From positions 1-64,000 of the forward strand of contig JALNQF010000092.1 in assembly GCA_028456385.1 (NCBI GenBank): DNA of 64,000 bases. Reading direction: 5' to 3'. Both the position numbers and the translations under genes were made by a program. Of the stretch, positions 1 to 11,857 are shown piece after piece (position 1 is the stretch's first letter; every line of letters starts with the position of its first letter). The DNA comes from Ophiosphaerella korrae. Taxonomy: Eukaryota > Ascomycota > Dothideomycetes > Pleosporales > Phaeosphaeriaceae. Under the pieces are notes generated by a model. It did not search any database. It saw only the letters and a list, made by a program, of their open reading frames with translations, and was not told the origin of the DNA.

Positions 1-14
1 GGGGGGGGGGGGGG

Positions 15-77
<63 letters not shown>
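1..77. repeat. Poly-G tract at window edge
   Basis: Seventy-seven bases, all G except one A at 17. It borders ordinary AT-mixed DNA without a gradual transition. Such a pure run may be a genuine homopolymer, but it is also typical of a sequencing or contig-end artefact. It has no telomere-like TTAGGG unit. Confidence 0.9.
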
Positions 78-78
<1 letters not shown>

Positions 79-1052
79 GTCTTTTGGTGGAGTGAAAGGA
101 TGGTAGGTAGCAAGAAGGGGGTTTGATTTGACTGCAGAGTTGGCCACTGCATGTACTGGAGTTTTTTATTTTATATTTATTTGTTTAGATTCGCAGAGGT
201 CGCCGGACGGTAGGAGGTGGTCTGGCTAGTATAGAAATGCAGGATTGATGTTCATGTGTTATGGGAGTGGGTGTGAGTAGTGATGTGAGTGATGTGGTGG
301 ACTTGGCCAGACAAACATTAGCAAAGGAGCGCTCTATTCGACCGCGTGCGCTACAACTACAACTGCTACTATCAGTTTTGATATATTATCAGATATTCCT
401 AGTGTTAGAGTATGTCCCGGTTCTGTGTTCTAATTTTGGGTACCAATCTCCCGGGTAGGTAGCTGAATGGATAGCTACTACAGACCGGGTAGATCCTTAA
501 AGCAAGAGTATTCTCCCTTTGGAATGCAGAAACCTGAGATATCATGTACTATGTATCACCGTGAGTAACCTATATGTATGCAGCCGTAGCCCAAGAAACA
601 CGCAGCCGAATAGAACGCTGCTTAGCAAAACTGCAAAATCTCAATCCTACACCACAAAAACCACGCAATTCTATCTCTAGCATATCAAACTCCACCCCTT
701 CTCAACCCGACGGCCTTCAAATCCACGTCGTGATCCGCCCGTCGGAACAAAAATCTACCAAGCCCGACGGCACCAGGCAAGTACGCCCGCCCGCGGGAGA
801 TTGAAGCAACCGTGCACCGGGCCCAAGGTAAAATGTGGAGTTAGTCCATCGCCGCATACTCGCCGTGTTCAATTCACTTGACAAAAAAAAAAAACAACAA
901 CACGGGGCCGTCACCCACCATTTCCTGCACTACAGCTGTTCTCCTCGTCGCCGCCCAATTGGTATGCAATTTCATTTGCGGGGGCCCTCTCTGCGCTAGT
1001 TCGGCCAGTTTTTTTTTGCTAAGAGACCTCCTTAGCTTGCTCTTTGCCCATC
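78..1052. other. Upstream region of squalene synthase; no gene seen
   Basis: This stretch holds only short open frames without family resemblance. The part nearest the gene (about 870-1050) contains A-rich and T-rich runs and pyrimidine-rich tracts, as expected of a fungal promoter and 5' leader. I see no sterol-response element that I can support. Confidence 0.5.
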
Positions 1053-2650
1053 ATGCCGAGCCCGTCGAGCATGCTATACTATGTCTTTCACCCGAACCAG
1101 TTGCGGTCGATTATTCAGTGGTAGGTGGCATTTTTGTTAGTGTTTTTTTTTTTTTTTGGCGGTTCTGACGGTTGGGCAGGAAAGTGTGGCATAATCCCGT
1201 ACACGAGCGCATCGAGTCGAAAGAGACGGAGAATCTCAAGCGATGCTTCTATTTCCTCACCTTGACGAGCCGCAGCTTCGCGGCCGTCATTATGGAGCTA
1301 CACCCCGAGCTGCTGGTTCCTGTGGCGCTGTTTTACCTGGTCTTGCGCGGCCTGGATACGGTCGAGGACGATATGACGATTCCGTTGGAGAAGAAGGAGC
1401 CGATTCTCAGGGACTTTCATAATCTCTTGGAGAAGGATGGGTGGACGTTCACGGGGAATGGGCCGAATGAGAAGGATAGGCAGCTCCTTGTTGAGTTCAA
1501 TGTTGTCATTGAGGAGTTCAAACATATCAAGCCGGCGTACAAGAACATCATCAAGGATATCACCAAGCGCATGGGCAATGGCATGGCAGACTATGCTAAT
1601 AATGCGGAGCACAACACCAACGGGGTTAACACAATCAAGGACTATGAGCTCTACTGCCACTACGTTGCCGGCCTGGTTGGCGAGGGCCTGACGCGACTTT
1701 TTGTGGAGGGTGGTTTGGCGAATGAGGCGCTGCTGAAGAAGCCAGAGCTGATGGAATCCATGGGCCAACTCCTCCAACAGGTCAACATTACCCGCGACAT
1801 CAAGGAAGATTTCGACGACGGACGGCGATTCTGGCCTCGCGAGATTTGGTCCAAGCACGTGGATAAGTTCGAGGACCTTTTTAAGCCCGAGCACAAGGAG
1901 AAGGCACTGAATGCGAGCTCAGAAATGATTCTCACCGCTCTGACCCGTGCAGATGACTGTCTATACTACCTCGCCGGCATCAGAGAGCAGAGCGTGTTCA
2001 ACTTTTGCGCAATCCCACAGTCCATGGCCATGGCGACGCTAGAAGCGTGTTTCCAGAACTACGACATCTTCCAGAAGAATGTGAAGATCAGCAAGGGAGA
2101 TGCCTGTCAGTTGATGATTGAATCGTCACAGAACTTGCAGCTGGTTTGCGAGGTTTTCAGGAGATATGTTCGAAAGATTGGCAAGAAGAACAACCCACAC
2201 GACCCGAATTTCCTCAAGATCAGCGTGATGCTGGGACGGGTGAGTTTTTAACAAGTATCAAGAGGCTGAACTGACGTCCATGCAGATAGAACAGTTCATC
2301 GAGTCCATCTTCCCGTCGCAGAAGCCTCCTGTTGACCAGGGGTCGCCTGCGAGCGTGGAGGAGGCGGAGAGGAAGAAAAAGGAAGACGCAGAGGCCAAGT
2401 GGGACATGATCTACATGGTCTCGGCGGTGATGCTGACCGTCGGCGTTATTACCTTCTTCATGGTACGTGTCATTCTTCGGCTGCGTTTGCGGATGCTAAC
2501 CACAAGCAGCTTTTTGTTGCTTGGATAGCTGGTGCGCGCTTCGACATTGCGTGGGGTCAGTTCAAGGAGCAGCTGGGAGAGCTGCTTGGCTGGGCGTCGT
2601 CGAACGCAACCAAGGCTGTGGAGGAGGCTCCTGTGCACAGCGAGCTCTAA
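1053..2650 (+). CDS. ERG9: Squalene synthase (farnesyl-diphosphate farnesyltransferase)
   Basis: It condenses two farnesyl diphosphates to squalene, the first committed step of ergosterol synthesis, on the ER membrane. Four exons: 1053-1120, 1180-2239, 2286-2462, 2510-2650, giving 481 residues, the normal fungal size. The first short exon encodes the conserved [15 protein letters not shown] start and joins [10 protein letters not shown] exactly in frame; without it the protein would lack its N-terminus. The aspartate-rich motifs are DTVED (about residues 82-86) and DIKEDFDDG (about 229-237). A hydrophobic C-terminal anchor spans about 416-445 and is interrupted by the last intron. Start: ATG at 1053 or 1071 (same frame); the later one resembles relatives more closely. 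Intact. Confidence 0.95.
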
Positions 2651-3440
2651 GGAGACTGACGACGGACGACGTTGATGTCTATATATGTCATAATTGCTGG
2701 CGCCTTCGTTCTTCAAGCAGGTATGCAACTAGTAAGTTATAATTCAACTATTCACGTAAAGCAATGTTGGTGCGAGTGTTTGTTGTTGGTTGCTGCTAGT
2801 GAGAGACGATAGCACGGATGTCAAATTCCAGGTCTGCCTGTTTATGGCTGTGACTGGGCCGAGAAGTGCTTATATCAGAATGCGTCTTGCTCGGCGACGA
2901 GGCTGCTGGTGGGCTGGTTCTGGATGGAAACAGCCTGTCGCAGTGACGCAGACATAGCCGCGATAGAAGATGGAAGCAGAAATGAAGAAGCCGGGTAGCG
3001 CCAAGGCAGGATGCATGATGACATGGATGGTTGTTCTGTGCTTGTGAATTGTGACATGGATGACTGTGGATGAGGGACGTGTGAGACTGGAGACAGGTGG
3101 TGAGACGATGGGAGCGGGGGCCAACCAGGCGGCGGCGCAGTTCCTAGCGGGCCTGCCTGCATTTTCTCGCTTGGAGGTCAAAGAAGCGCATTTGCAGACC
3201 AGACAAGCACTCGCGACCACGCCCGCTGCCCCCCTATCCTCCCCGCCCATAGTCGATTCCAGGCAGAAGCCCCCCGCGACTGTCCTCGGTAGTTATTAGT
3301 ACCAACCAAGGGTCCGCCCGGCGCGACGACCGAGTCTCTCCACCCGTCTTCACCTCGCATCCCCCACTGCAGCCGACTGCACCACCACCAACTTTCGTTC
3401 CTTTTGTTCTTCTGCCGTCTCCTGCACATACACAGTCAAC
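2651..3440. other. Intergenic, eIF4E promoter and leader
   Basis: No supported gene. Overlapping open frames on the minus strand (2870-3250) have no recognisable domain. The last 200 bases before 3441 are rich in C and T with CACC-type blocks, resembling a 5' leader of a highly expressed fungal gene. Confidence 0.5.
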
Positions 3441-4304
3441 ATGGCCGACGTGGCAAGCACACCAAAGCCCGACCAGCAGGTGCCGCTGGACACGATTCCC
3501 ATCTCTCCGACCGAGGGCAGCAGCAATGAGAAGTCGTCGACGAGCGCCACCACGGGCGAGGGCGACGTGCGAACCGTCTTCCATGATCCTGAAAACTTCA
3601 ATGTCAAGCACCCGCTCATGAACACGTGGACGCTGTGGTTCACCAAGCCCCCGAGCGGCAAGGTACTGCTACCATTTGCACGTGCCTGCATGACTGCCCG
3701 GTTCTAACGTGTGCAGGGCGATAACTGGGCTGAGCTGCTCAAGGAAGTCATCTCGTTTGACTCGGTGGAGGAGTTCTGGGGCATCTATGTGGGTTGTCTC
3801 AGCCGGCTGCACGTGTCAAGCTGACTAGCCCAGAACAACATCACCCCCACCTCGGACCTCGCACTCAAGTCAGACTACCATCTCTTCAAGAAGGGCGTGC
3901 GGCCCGAGTGGGAAGACTCGCAGAACAAGCACGGCGGCAAGTGGGCCTTCCAGTTCAAGGACAAGAAGGCCATCAACATCGACGCCCTCTGGCTCCACGT
4001 CATGCTCGCAGCCATCGGCGAGAATCTCGAGGACGAGGAGGACAACGAGGTCATGGGCGTAGTCGTCAATGTCCGGCGAGGCTTCTACCGCATCGGCCTC
4101 TGGACACGGTCGGTTGGCCGCGCCATTCCCGGCGACCACGGCAAGGGCCGCACCACGGAGCAGGGCAAAGAGGTTCTCATCAAGATCGGCAAGCGATTCA
4201 AGCAGTCTCTCCAGCTCAAAGATAACGAGGTGGTCGAATTCTCTGGCCACACCGACGCCGCCCACGCCGGTAGCACCCGCGCAAAGGCCAAGCACACGGT
4301 CTAA
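3441..4304 (+). CDS. CDC33: Translation initiation factor eIF4E (cap-binding)
   Basis: It binds the m7G cap of mRNA and recruits eIF4G. Three exons: 3441-3662, 3717-3788, 3834-4304, 254 residues. The family's tryptophan landmarks are present in order: WTLWF, DNWAELL, VEEFW, RPEWED, GGKW, WLHVMLAAIGE, and the RIGLWT strand near the C-terminus. A Ser/Thr-rich acidic N-terminal tail of about 50 residues precedes the fold, as usual in fungi. Both introns are phase 0 with GT and AG ends. The C-terminal tail (GSTRAKAKHTV) is basic. Intact. It lies alone between ERG9 and the J-protein gene, all on the same strand. Confidence 0.96.
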
Positions 4305-4786
4305 AGAACATGCACCCACCAACCCCCCACCTCTGAGCACCACTCACGGAGCCCAGCACGTGTTTCAGCTCCGTCTCGCTTCCCCGTGCCCCCCATGACA
4401 CCGCAGCCTACGCCCTGGCTGGACTAAAAGTATATGAATTAACCATGCCATGACAGCGGAAAGCCCGACATGGCGTCTGCACGTGCAGCGAGTTAAATCT
4501 TGATCAAGATCCATATGCCCCCAAAATATGCCCCGCGAAGGCATTCCATGATTGGGCTAGTTCTACACGTGCATATCTATGAATAACAAATACATATGCA
4601 ATGTTGTGCCAAAAATGCGCCATTTTATCTGGTTCTAACCCGTGTGTGGCTGCGTGTCCGTGACGTCGCTAGTGTGGCTGATGACTTACCTTGCTGCGGC
4701 GCAGGAAATTCAACTTGCTCCCACCACTACATAACCCACTCCCCCCACTATTCTCTTATCCCCCCCCTTCACACCACCTCGCAGCC
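4305..4786. other. Intergenic, promoter of J-protein gene
   Basis: No gene seen. The 3' part (about 4710-4786) is a C/T-rich leader with runs of C, ending in GCAGCCATGG around the start codon. Confidence 0.5.
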
Positions 4787-6623
4787 ATGGTCGTCGAAAC
4801 AGCCTACTACGACGCGCTGGGCGTCACGCCTACCGCCAGCGAGCTCGAAATCAAAAAAGCATATCGCAAGCTGGCCATCAAGCTGCATCCCGGTGCGTTG
4901 CGCGAAACAACCTTGTTGACGCTAGGCTGACGTGTATGTGTGCAGACAAGAACCCGGGCGATGAGACGGCACACGCGAAGTTCCAGGCTGTACGTTGTTT
5001 GGCCGGTGGTGATATTTGTGTTGGGCCTGCGGCTGACGGTGCTAGATTGGCGAGGCGTACCAGATTCTGAGCGACGAGCAGCTGCGCGCTGCGTACGACA
5101 AGTATGGGAAGGAGGGCGCGATGCCGAGTAGTGGGTTTGGTAGGTCGAGGACGGGCATTTGTGTGTTGTGCGGCTAACACCAAGCAGAGGACCCGTCGGA
5201 GTTTTTCACCATGATTTTTGGCGGGGAGGCCTTTGTGGATTGGTATGTGATGTGTGTGGTGTGTGAGAGACGGCATGGGCTGACTGGTGCAGGATTGGCG
5301 AGATCTCGCTGATGAAGGATCTTACCAAGACGATGGAGATTTCTATGAGAGAGATGGAGGAGCAGGAGGCGGCGAAGGCGGAAGCTGAGAGAGAGAAGGA
5401 AAAGGTCGAGGGGCGGGCGGGCGCGGGTCCCAGTGAGGCGTCGCCTAGTGCTGCTGCGAAGGCGAAGGCGGCAGAGGCAGAGGCAGAGAGGAATGCACAT
5501 GCTCATGATGGTCCGCCTGCGTATGGGGCTCCGCCGCCTGTGTATGCTGAGGCGGCGCCGGAGAAGCCTGCTGCTGCTGCAGCTGCAACGGCTTCTTCTT
5601 CTTCTCCCACTGCAGCAGGCCCTGCCTCGCCATCTGCGTCGGGCACGAGCACGCCGAACAGTCGAACCATACCCATCCGAGCAGCCATCATGGACAAGTC
5701 TGAGGAGGAGGCACGCATGGAGGCCCACGGCATGACCGATGCCGAGAGAGAGCTACGGGAGAAGCAAAAGAAGAAGGCCGGTCTAACAAAAGAGCAACGT
5801 GAAGAACTCGCCGCCTACGAACTCGAGCGGAAAAGGATCCGCGACGAACGCGTCGCCGCCCTCTCCAAGAAGCTCACCGACCGCATCTCCGTCTGGACTG
5901 AAACCGACAAAGCCTCCGACGTAACCGCCGCCTTCAAGCAGAAAATGCAACTCGAAATCGAAAACCTCAAAATGGAATCCTTCGGCCTAGAGATCCTCCA
6001 CGCCATCGGCGCAACCTACATCATGAAGGCCTCGTCCTTTCTCAAATCCCAGAAATTCCTCGGCATCTCGGGCTTCTTCTCGCGCATTAAGGACAAGGGC
6101 ACCCTCGTCAAGGACACCTGGAGCACCATGTCCGCCGCCATCGACGCACAGCTCACCATGGAGGAAATGGCCAAGCTGGAGGAGGCTGGCGGCGACGCCT
6201 GGACCGACGAGAAGAAGGCCGAGTACGAAAAGAAAGTCACGGGCAAGATCCTCGCCGCCGCGTGGCGCGGTTCCAAGTTTGAAATACAGTCTGTCCTGCG
6301 TGACGTGTGCGACGCCGTCTTGAACGATAAGAAGGTCAAGCTGGACAAGCGGATTGAGCGCGCGCACGCGCTGATGATCATCGGCGAGATGTTCCAGAGG
6401 GTGTGTATCCTATCCTCCCCCAAGTCTAGTTTTGTCGTACTAATTGCCCCCCCCCCCCCCCCAGGCCGAACGCGACCCCGAAGAAGAAGGCGACTTCATG
6501 GCCTTTGAGCAACTCATGGCCGAAGCGGCCGCCAAAAAGGAATCAAAACACGACAAGCATGACAAGCACGCCAAAGAAAAAGACAAGAAACACTCCAAGG
6601 AAAAGGAGAAGGAGAAGGTCTAG
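4787..6623 (+). CDS. CAJ1: J-domain co-chaperone with DnaJ-X domain (Caj1 type)
   Basis: A class C Hsp40 that would stimulate an Hsp70 ATPase. Six exons: 4787-4892, 4946-4989, 5046-5139, 5188-5242, 5293-6400, 6465-6623, 521 residues. The J domain starts at TAYYDALGV; the catalytic HPD tripeptide is split by intron 1 (HP|DKNPGD). After the J domain come [17 protein letters not shown], a long Ala/Glu/Pro-rich linker, and the DnaJ-X region beginning near the TDRISVW segment. The C-terminus is a Lys/His/Asp-rich tail ([15 protein letters not shown]). Intron 5 ends in a run of C before its AG. The first four introns cluster in 500 bases. I am sure of the family; the exact paralogue name is an inference. 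Confidence 0.9.
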
Positions 6624-6749
6624 CTTGCCCCCCCCCCGCCCCCCCCCGCCCTCCCTCCACATTTATGTACCCTTTTTTGCGTTTTGTGATATCCATAGAT
6701 CGACTGGGGCATGTAGTTCGTAATCTAGTGTCGTGACATTGTTTTTTTT

Positions 6750-8518
6750 TCACTCCCCAAACACACACACCCGTACCCGCCCCTTGCCGCCCCGCACAAC
6801 CACCGCCCGCCCATCGACAAGGTACGCCGATGCGTCTGCCCGCGCCTCAATGACTTCCCACCGCAGCGTGTCGTCGTCGCCGTCGCTGCGCACCGCGACA
6901 TAAGCGCCCCGCCCCGCAACCAACCTATGCGCCGCGCTCCGCGACTCCGCGAGCCCCGCGCCCACCAGAATCCCCACGAACCCGCCATCTAACACCTCGC
7001 GGTCCAGCACCACATCATCGTCTGCGCGCCCCGCGTACCAGCGCTTATACCGTCTGACCCCGTCGTCCTGCGTGCTCCCGGCTTCGAGCGCGTCGCGCAC
7101 CATTTGCGCGGAGACGGTGGCATCGGCGGAGAAGGCTTGGCGATGCTGTTTTTCTGCGGTAGCGGCGGCGGCGGCGCCGTGGGCGAGGGCGACGATTTCG
7201 CGAGCAAGAACGTGGTGTGGGGTGCGGGCGGCGTGGTTGGATGCGTGGGCGGACATGAGGAGGGTGATGGCGGGGAGGGGAAGGAAGGTGAAGAGTTTGA
7301 GGTAGGGTTCTATGTGGGAGTCTGGGGTGCGGAGGAAGTACTGGTGTTGTTAGCTGGGTGTGTGTGTGTGTGTATGGGTTGGATTTGGGGGACGGACTTG
7401 GTACAGGTCAAACGAGCTGAGCATGTCTTTGTCGAGCCAGACGGCGTTGCCAGCGCTCTTGCCGAATTTCTCGCCGCTGGCGGTGGTGAGGAGGGGTGTT
7501 GTGAGGCCGGCTGAGGCGAAGGAGGGGTCGTTTTCGGGATGTGCTGTTGGCGCTTTCTTGCGCATGTGTGTGATGGCGTCCATGCCTGTGCAGATATTGC
7601 CGTACTGGTCGGACCCCCCGATTTGCAGCTGTACGCCCGTCCTGTACATCACCCACCAGTCGTATGCCTGGAACAGCGGGTATAGGAACTCGGAAATGGC
7701 CATGCCTTCGCCAGACTCCATGCGTAATTTGACGCTGTCGCGAGCGAGCAGAGGGCCTAGACGCATGCCTGCGCCCAGGTTGCCGATGAGGTCTGTTGCT
7801 CTTACATGGGAGAGCCAGGCGCGGTTGTTCCGGACATCGTGGTGGCGGCTGGTGGAGTGGGGGAATTCATGTCGGATACCAAGGCTTCTGACATTGGTCC
7901 AGAGTTGCTCGAGTTGGGCGCGGATGCTGGTGATGTGCATGCTCTCTGCGCCTTCACCTTGGGGCGTGCGCGCCGTGGTTCGGCCTGAAGGATCGCCTAT
8001 CTGGACGGTGCCGCCTCCGACCTGGTGTCCCTGTTAACGTGGTGTTCCCGGCGGCGAGGCGCGTGGGCTCACCAAGGTCACCGCATTGTAGCCGTGCAGG
8101 TACAGCCAGTAGAGCACCATAAGCGGGAGGAGATGGCCGACATGGAGCGAGGGCGCGGTAGGGTCGACGCCAACATAGGCCCCTATGCGCTTCTCTGTAA
8201 GCAGCCAGTCGAGCATCTTTCGTCCGCTGGCGAGGTATGAGCATCGTGTGGTATTGTGTCCATGGCCGCCCACCCCGTGACTCACCCCGCAATGTCCTTG
8301 ACGAAGCCTCGCTCTTCTAGCACGCTCAACATGCTCTGCTGTGCGCCCATCCTAATCCTGCCCGCCTGCTCTTTCCACGCTGCGTTGCGTGCGTCCTGGG
8401 GTAACTCGGCAGCCCATTTCTTTGGCGTGTCGTTGCCATGCGCAGTGGAGTGAAGTCGGCGCACGCAGAATTGACAGACATATTGGCGTGTTCGTGACAG
8501 ATGTCTCAGCAGCGACAT
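6750..8518 (-). CDS. MSY1: Mitochondrial tyrosyl-tRNA synthetase
   Basis: A class I aminoacyl-tRNA synthetase charging mitochondrial tRNA-Tyr. Minus-strand exons: 8518-8286, 8226-8073, 8021-7398, 7340-6750; 533 residues. Signature HIGH appears as HVGH (106-109) in [17 protein letters not shown], the tyrosine pocket as [10 protein letters not shown] (about 262), and KMSKS as KFGKS (314-318). A C-terminal S4-like RNA-binding region carries [23 protein letters not shown] chose ATG at 8518 because it starts an Arg-rich, acid-free leader ([15 protein letters not shown]) typical of matrix import; the frame stays open to 8659. The third intron starts with the less usual GTCCGT. It ends 127 bases from the J-protein gene (convergent) and is divergent from the GH36 gene with a 297-base shared promoter. 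Confidence 0.93.
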
Positions 8519-8815
8519 TGCGTCGGTACCCCACGAGTCGACGACGTCTAGGTTGTGAATATCAGAAAAGGAATGTGCCAAGAGATGCCTCGTCGTGATT
8601 GGCCGGCGCCGATCGCATGCGGCTTTCCCGAACCACCTCCGCACTTTGTCACTTGACACGACACCGCGGCCGTTGGCCCATGTGGTTGGCCACGCCCAAA
8701 CTTAAATATATCATCTAGCCTCGTAGTTATTGAATTTCACATAGATTGTTGTCTCTACCTGCTTTGTTTTTCATGCTTGTTAGATTCATTGCTACTTATT
8801 ATACTTATCAACAGC

Positions 8816-11752
8816 ATGTACGCATCACTCACCTGCCACCCTCCATTGGGCCAGACCACCGTCGTGCCCCCGGACCAGGAGTTTGTGAGTGCCGAGATTG
8901 GTGTACAGCTCCATCCATCTGACACGCCAGGTTCGCTTCACTGTACTCATTGAGAGCCACACTTCTATATTCAAGAACCAGTGGGAAGTGGCACTATGGC
9001 ACAACTTTGAACAAGTCGACAAATGGACCAGTTTAGTCCTTACTCCCAGCCCAGAGCTGAGCGTGGTACGCCGCCAAGCCTCATAAAAGAATTAACTCTA
9101 ACACCCTCAAGACGGAGGTCAAGGCCAGACCAACAAGCATTCAGCGGGAATATTACTCTGTTGACCTTCCTGGGCGCCCAACATCCAATAATCATGTATC
9201 TTATACTGTTACGTTTCGGACAACGGAGGTAGGATTGAAAAATAATGGTATCATTTTGACATCTATACTGATCATTCCTAGGGTGACCCATGGAAATGGG
9301 CCAATGAAGCCTTTTCCACCTCGGACGGACATCTTATTTATCAAACAACCGACCCTGTCAAGGATGACTTGACTCATTACATCGAAGAGTTGCCACCATT
9401 CATCAGCATCAATAGCGAAACAAGCGATACCCCTGAAACACAGCTATGGACCATCACTGGTCCAGTCACGGCTGCTTCTGGGGAGGATCCAGGTTTCCTC
9501 AACGAGAAACTGGGTCTGCCAACAAACTTCTCCCGCTGGTTCGCCGTGACGCGTTTGTGGAGCCCCTGGCTCGCTCCCAGGCAGGGTAAAGACAAATTTC
9601 AGCCAGACAAGGACGCCATTCTAACAGCCTTCGAACGCAAGGATGGTTCTCACTTCGTCCTTCTCGCTGTCAGCGGTATCAGCGATGTGTTGACACTTTT
9701 CCGCCATGATGGCGAGGGGAGGATAGTCGTCAACTCTCAAAATGACCGCGAGCAAGAGGGCCAGTTCAACGTCATCGCTTCGGCAGGTAAGACCGTAGAA
9801 AGCGCCATTGCAGCCGTCATGTACCACGCACGGAAGCTTGTCACCAAATATGAGGCTGCACAAGGCCAGATTGATGCTGAGCATCAAGCTCTGTTAGACG
9901 GCTTCAAGCCAGAGTGGCTTGAAAATTGGTGTGCGTACTCAAGTAATTTGATTCGCGGAGATTGAGTTGATCCAACCTGTAGATGACGGCCTCGCGTACT
10001 GCACATGGAATGGCATTGGGAAAGCCCTCACCGAGGAGAAGATTTTGAATGCTCTTGACGAGCTGGCGAAGAACAACATTAATATTAGCAGTTTGATTAT
10101 TGATGACAATTGGCAAACACTAGTAAGATCTATTTGTTGACTTTGCGGCTCTTGCTCATGAACATAGACTAACGCTGACTCTCAGTTTGGTGAAGCCTGG
10201 GTAGAGTTTGAAGCAAACAAAGCCGGCTTTCCTCGCGGCTTGAAAGCCATGGTTGATGACATCCGCAGCAAGCACAAAAACATCAAACATGTTGCAGTGT
10301 GGCACGCTATTCTAGGGTACTGGGGTGGCATCGCACCGGACGGCAAGATTGCAAAGGAGTACAAGACTGTTGAAGTGGACAGGAAAGACGGAGTATCAGG
10401 AGGTAGATCTCTGGTAGTGTCCCAGGAAGATGTGGGCCGTTTTTACAAGGACTTTTACGAGTTCCTTAGTTCGGTTGGTGTTGATTCAGTCAAGACGGAC
10501 AGTCAGATGTTCCTCGACGAAATCAAACACGCAGACGATCGTCGCAACCTCATCCAGGCCTATCAAGACGCCTGGAACGTCAATCAACTCCGGTACTTTT
10601 CTGCGAGAGCCATCTCCTGCATGTCCCAGGCACCACAAATTATCTTCCACTCCCAACTCCCTGCCAACAAGCCTCGAGTCCTGCTCCGAAACTCAGACGA
10701 CTTCTTCCCCGACCAGCCTGCTTCTCACCCCTGGCACATCTTCGCTAACGCCCACAACTCCATCCTTACCCAGCACCTTAACATCCTCCCTGACTGGGAC
10801 ATGTTCCAGACCTCCCACGACTATGCCGCTTTCCACGGCGCCGCCCGCTGTGTTTCCGGTGGACCAATCTATATCACTGACATCCCCGGCCAGCACGGCG
10901 TAGACCTCATCAACCAAATGACGGGCTCCACGCCCCGCGGCGACACCGTCATCCTCCGCCCGCACACCATCGGCAAAACCACGTCCACTTACAACGCCTA
11001 CGACGACCCCGTCCTCCTCAAAGTCTCCGCCTACGTTGGCACCGCCCAGAAAGGCACCTCCATTCTCGGCATCTTCAACTGCGCGCCCCGCCCCCTCACC
11101 GAACTCATCCCTCTCTCCGCCTTCCCCGGCGCAGAACAAGGCACTTACATCATCCGCGCACACACCTCCGGCATCGTCACGCCGCCCACCACCGCGGCCT
11201 CAAACGACGCCCTGCTGCACATCGAGCTGCCTGTGCGCGGCTGGGAAATCTGCTCTGCATTCCCGCTGCAGGAGTTCACGCTGAAGCGCGGCCAGCCCGC
11301 GCAGGGCCCCGAGCACATCTCTGTCGCAAATCTGGGCGTCCTGGGGAAAATGACGGGGGCTGCTGCGGTGGTTAATTCGGATGCGTACGTTGATCGCGAA
11401 ACGGGGCGTTTGCGAGTTTGGACGGCGTTGAAGGTGCTGGGCACGTTTGGTACGTCTTGTCTTTCTTTCTTCCATCCCATGGACTTTTAATTCCCCGCCC
11501 AGTGAAAAAAAAAAAAAAAGGCCTAACTAACTGTTTTTTTCCGCAGGCGTGTATGTCTCCGACTTGAAGCAGCGCTCTGTCGAAAACGACTTTTTCGCCG
11601 TGCTGTTTGGCCGCCCGATTTCCGCGGAGTGCGTGAGTGTGAGCAGTGCGGACGAGAATGTGTTGCAGATTGACGTCAAGAGGGCGTGGGAGGAGAGTGG
11701 GCAGGAGGCGGGGTGGAGCAATGAGGTAGTTGTTGAAGTCGTCATCAGATAG
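8816..11752 (+). CDS. GH36 raffinose synthase / Sip-family alpha-galactosidase
   Basis: A cytosolic-type glycoside hydrolase family 36 protein (raffinose synthase subfamily), acting on alpha-galactosides. Seven exons: 8816-8884, 8931-9065, 9112-9228, 9282-9930, 9983-10122, 10186-11449, 11547-11752; 859 residues, no signal peptide. The N-terminal beta domain is encoded by exons 1-4. The barrel has IIDDNWQ (about 363-368) and VKTDSQ, whose Asp (about 476) matches the family nucleophile; SDDFFPD (about 541) is the probable acid/base region. SGGPIYITDIPGQH follows as in plant relatives. Exon 3 may begin at 9112 or 9118. In fungi the true substrate is often untested, so the donor/acceptor is not assigned. 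It ends 105 bases from the convergent dehydrogenase gene. Confidence 0.9.
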
Positions 11753-11857
11753 ATAGGAAGGGGGGTATTTGAATTTCTCCTTCCACAGAAAGCTGAATAA
11801 TATCCTATTTCTCAGCGCAACACAAACCCATTCATGTACGCCCCGCTCGCTGGTGAC

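Noticed and set aside
1..77. Poly-G tract as a telomere end
   Set aside because: No TTAGGG or variant repeat; only G.
1298..1894. 198-residue minus-strand frame opposite squalene synthase
   Set aside because: Antisense shadow of ERG9 exon 2; no domain of its own.
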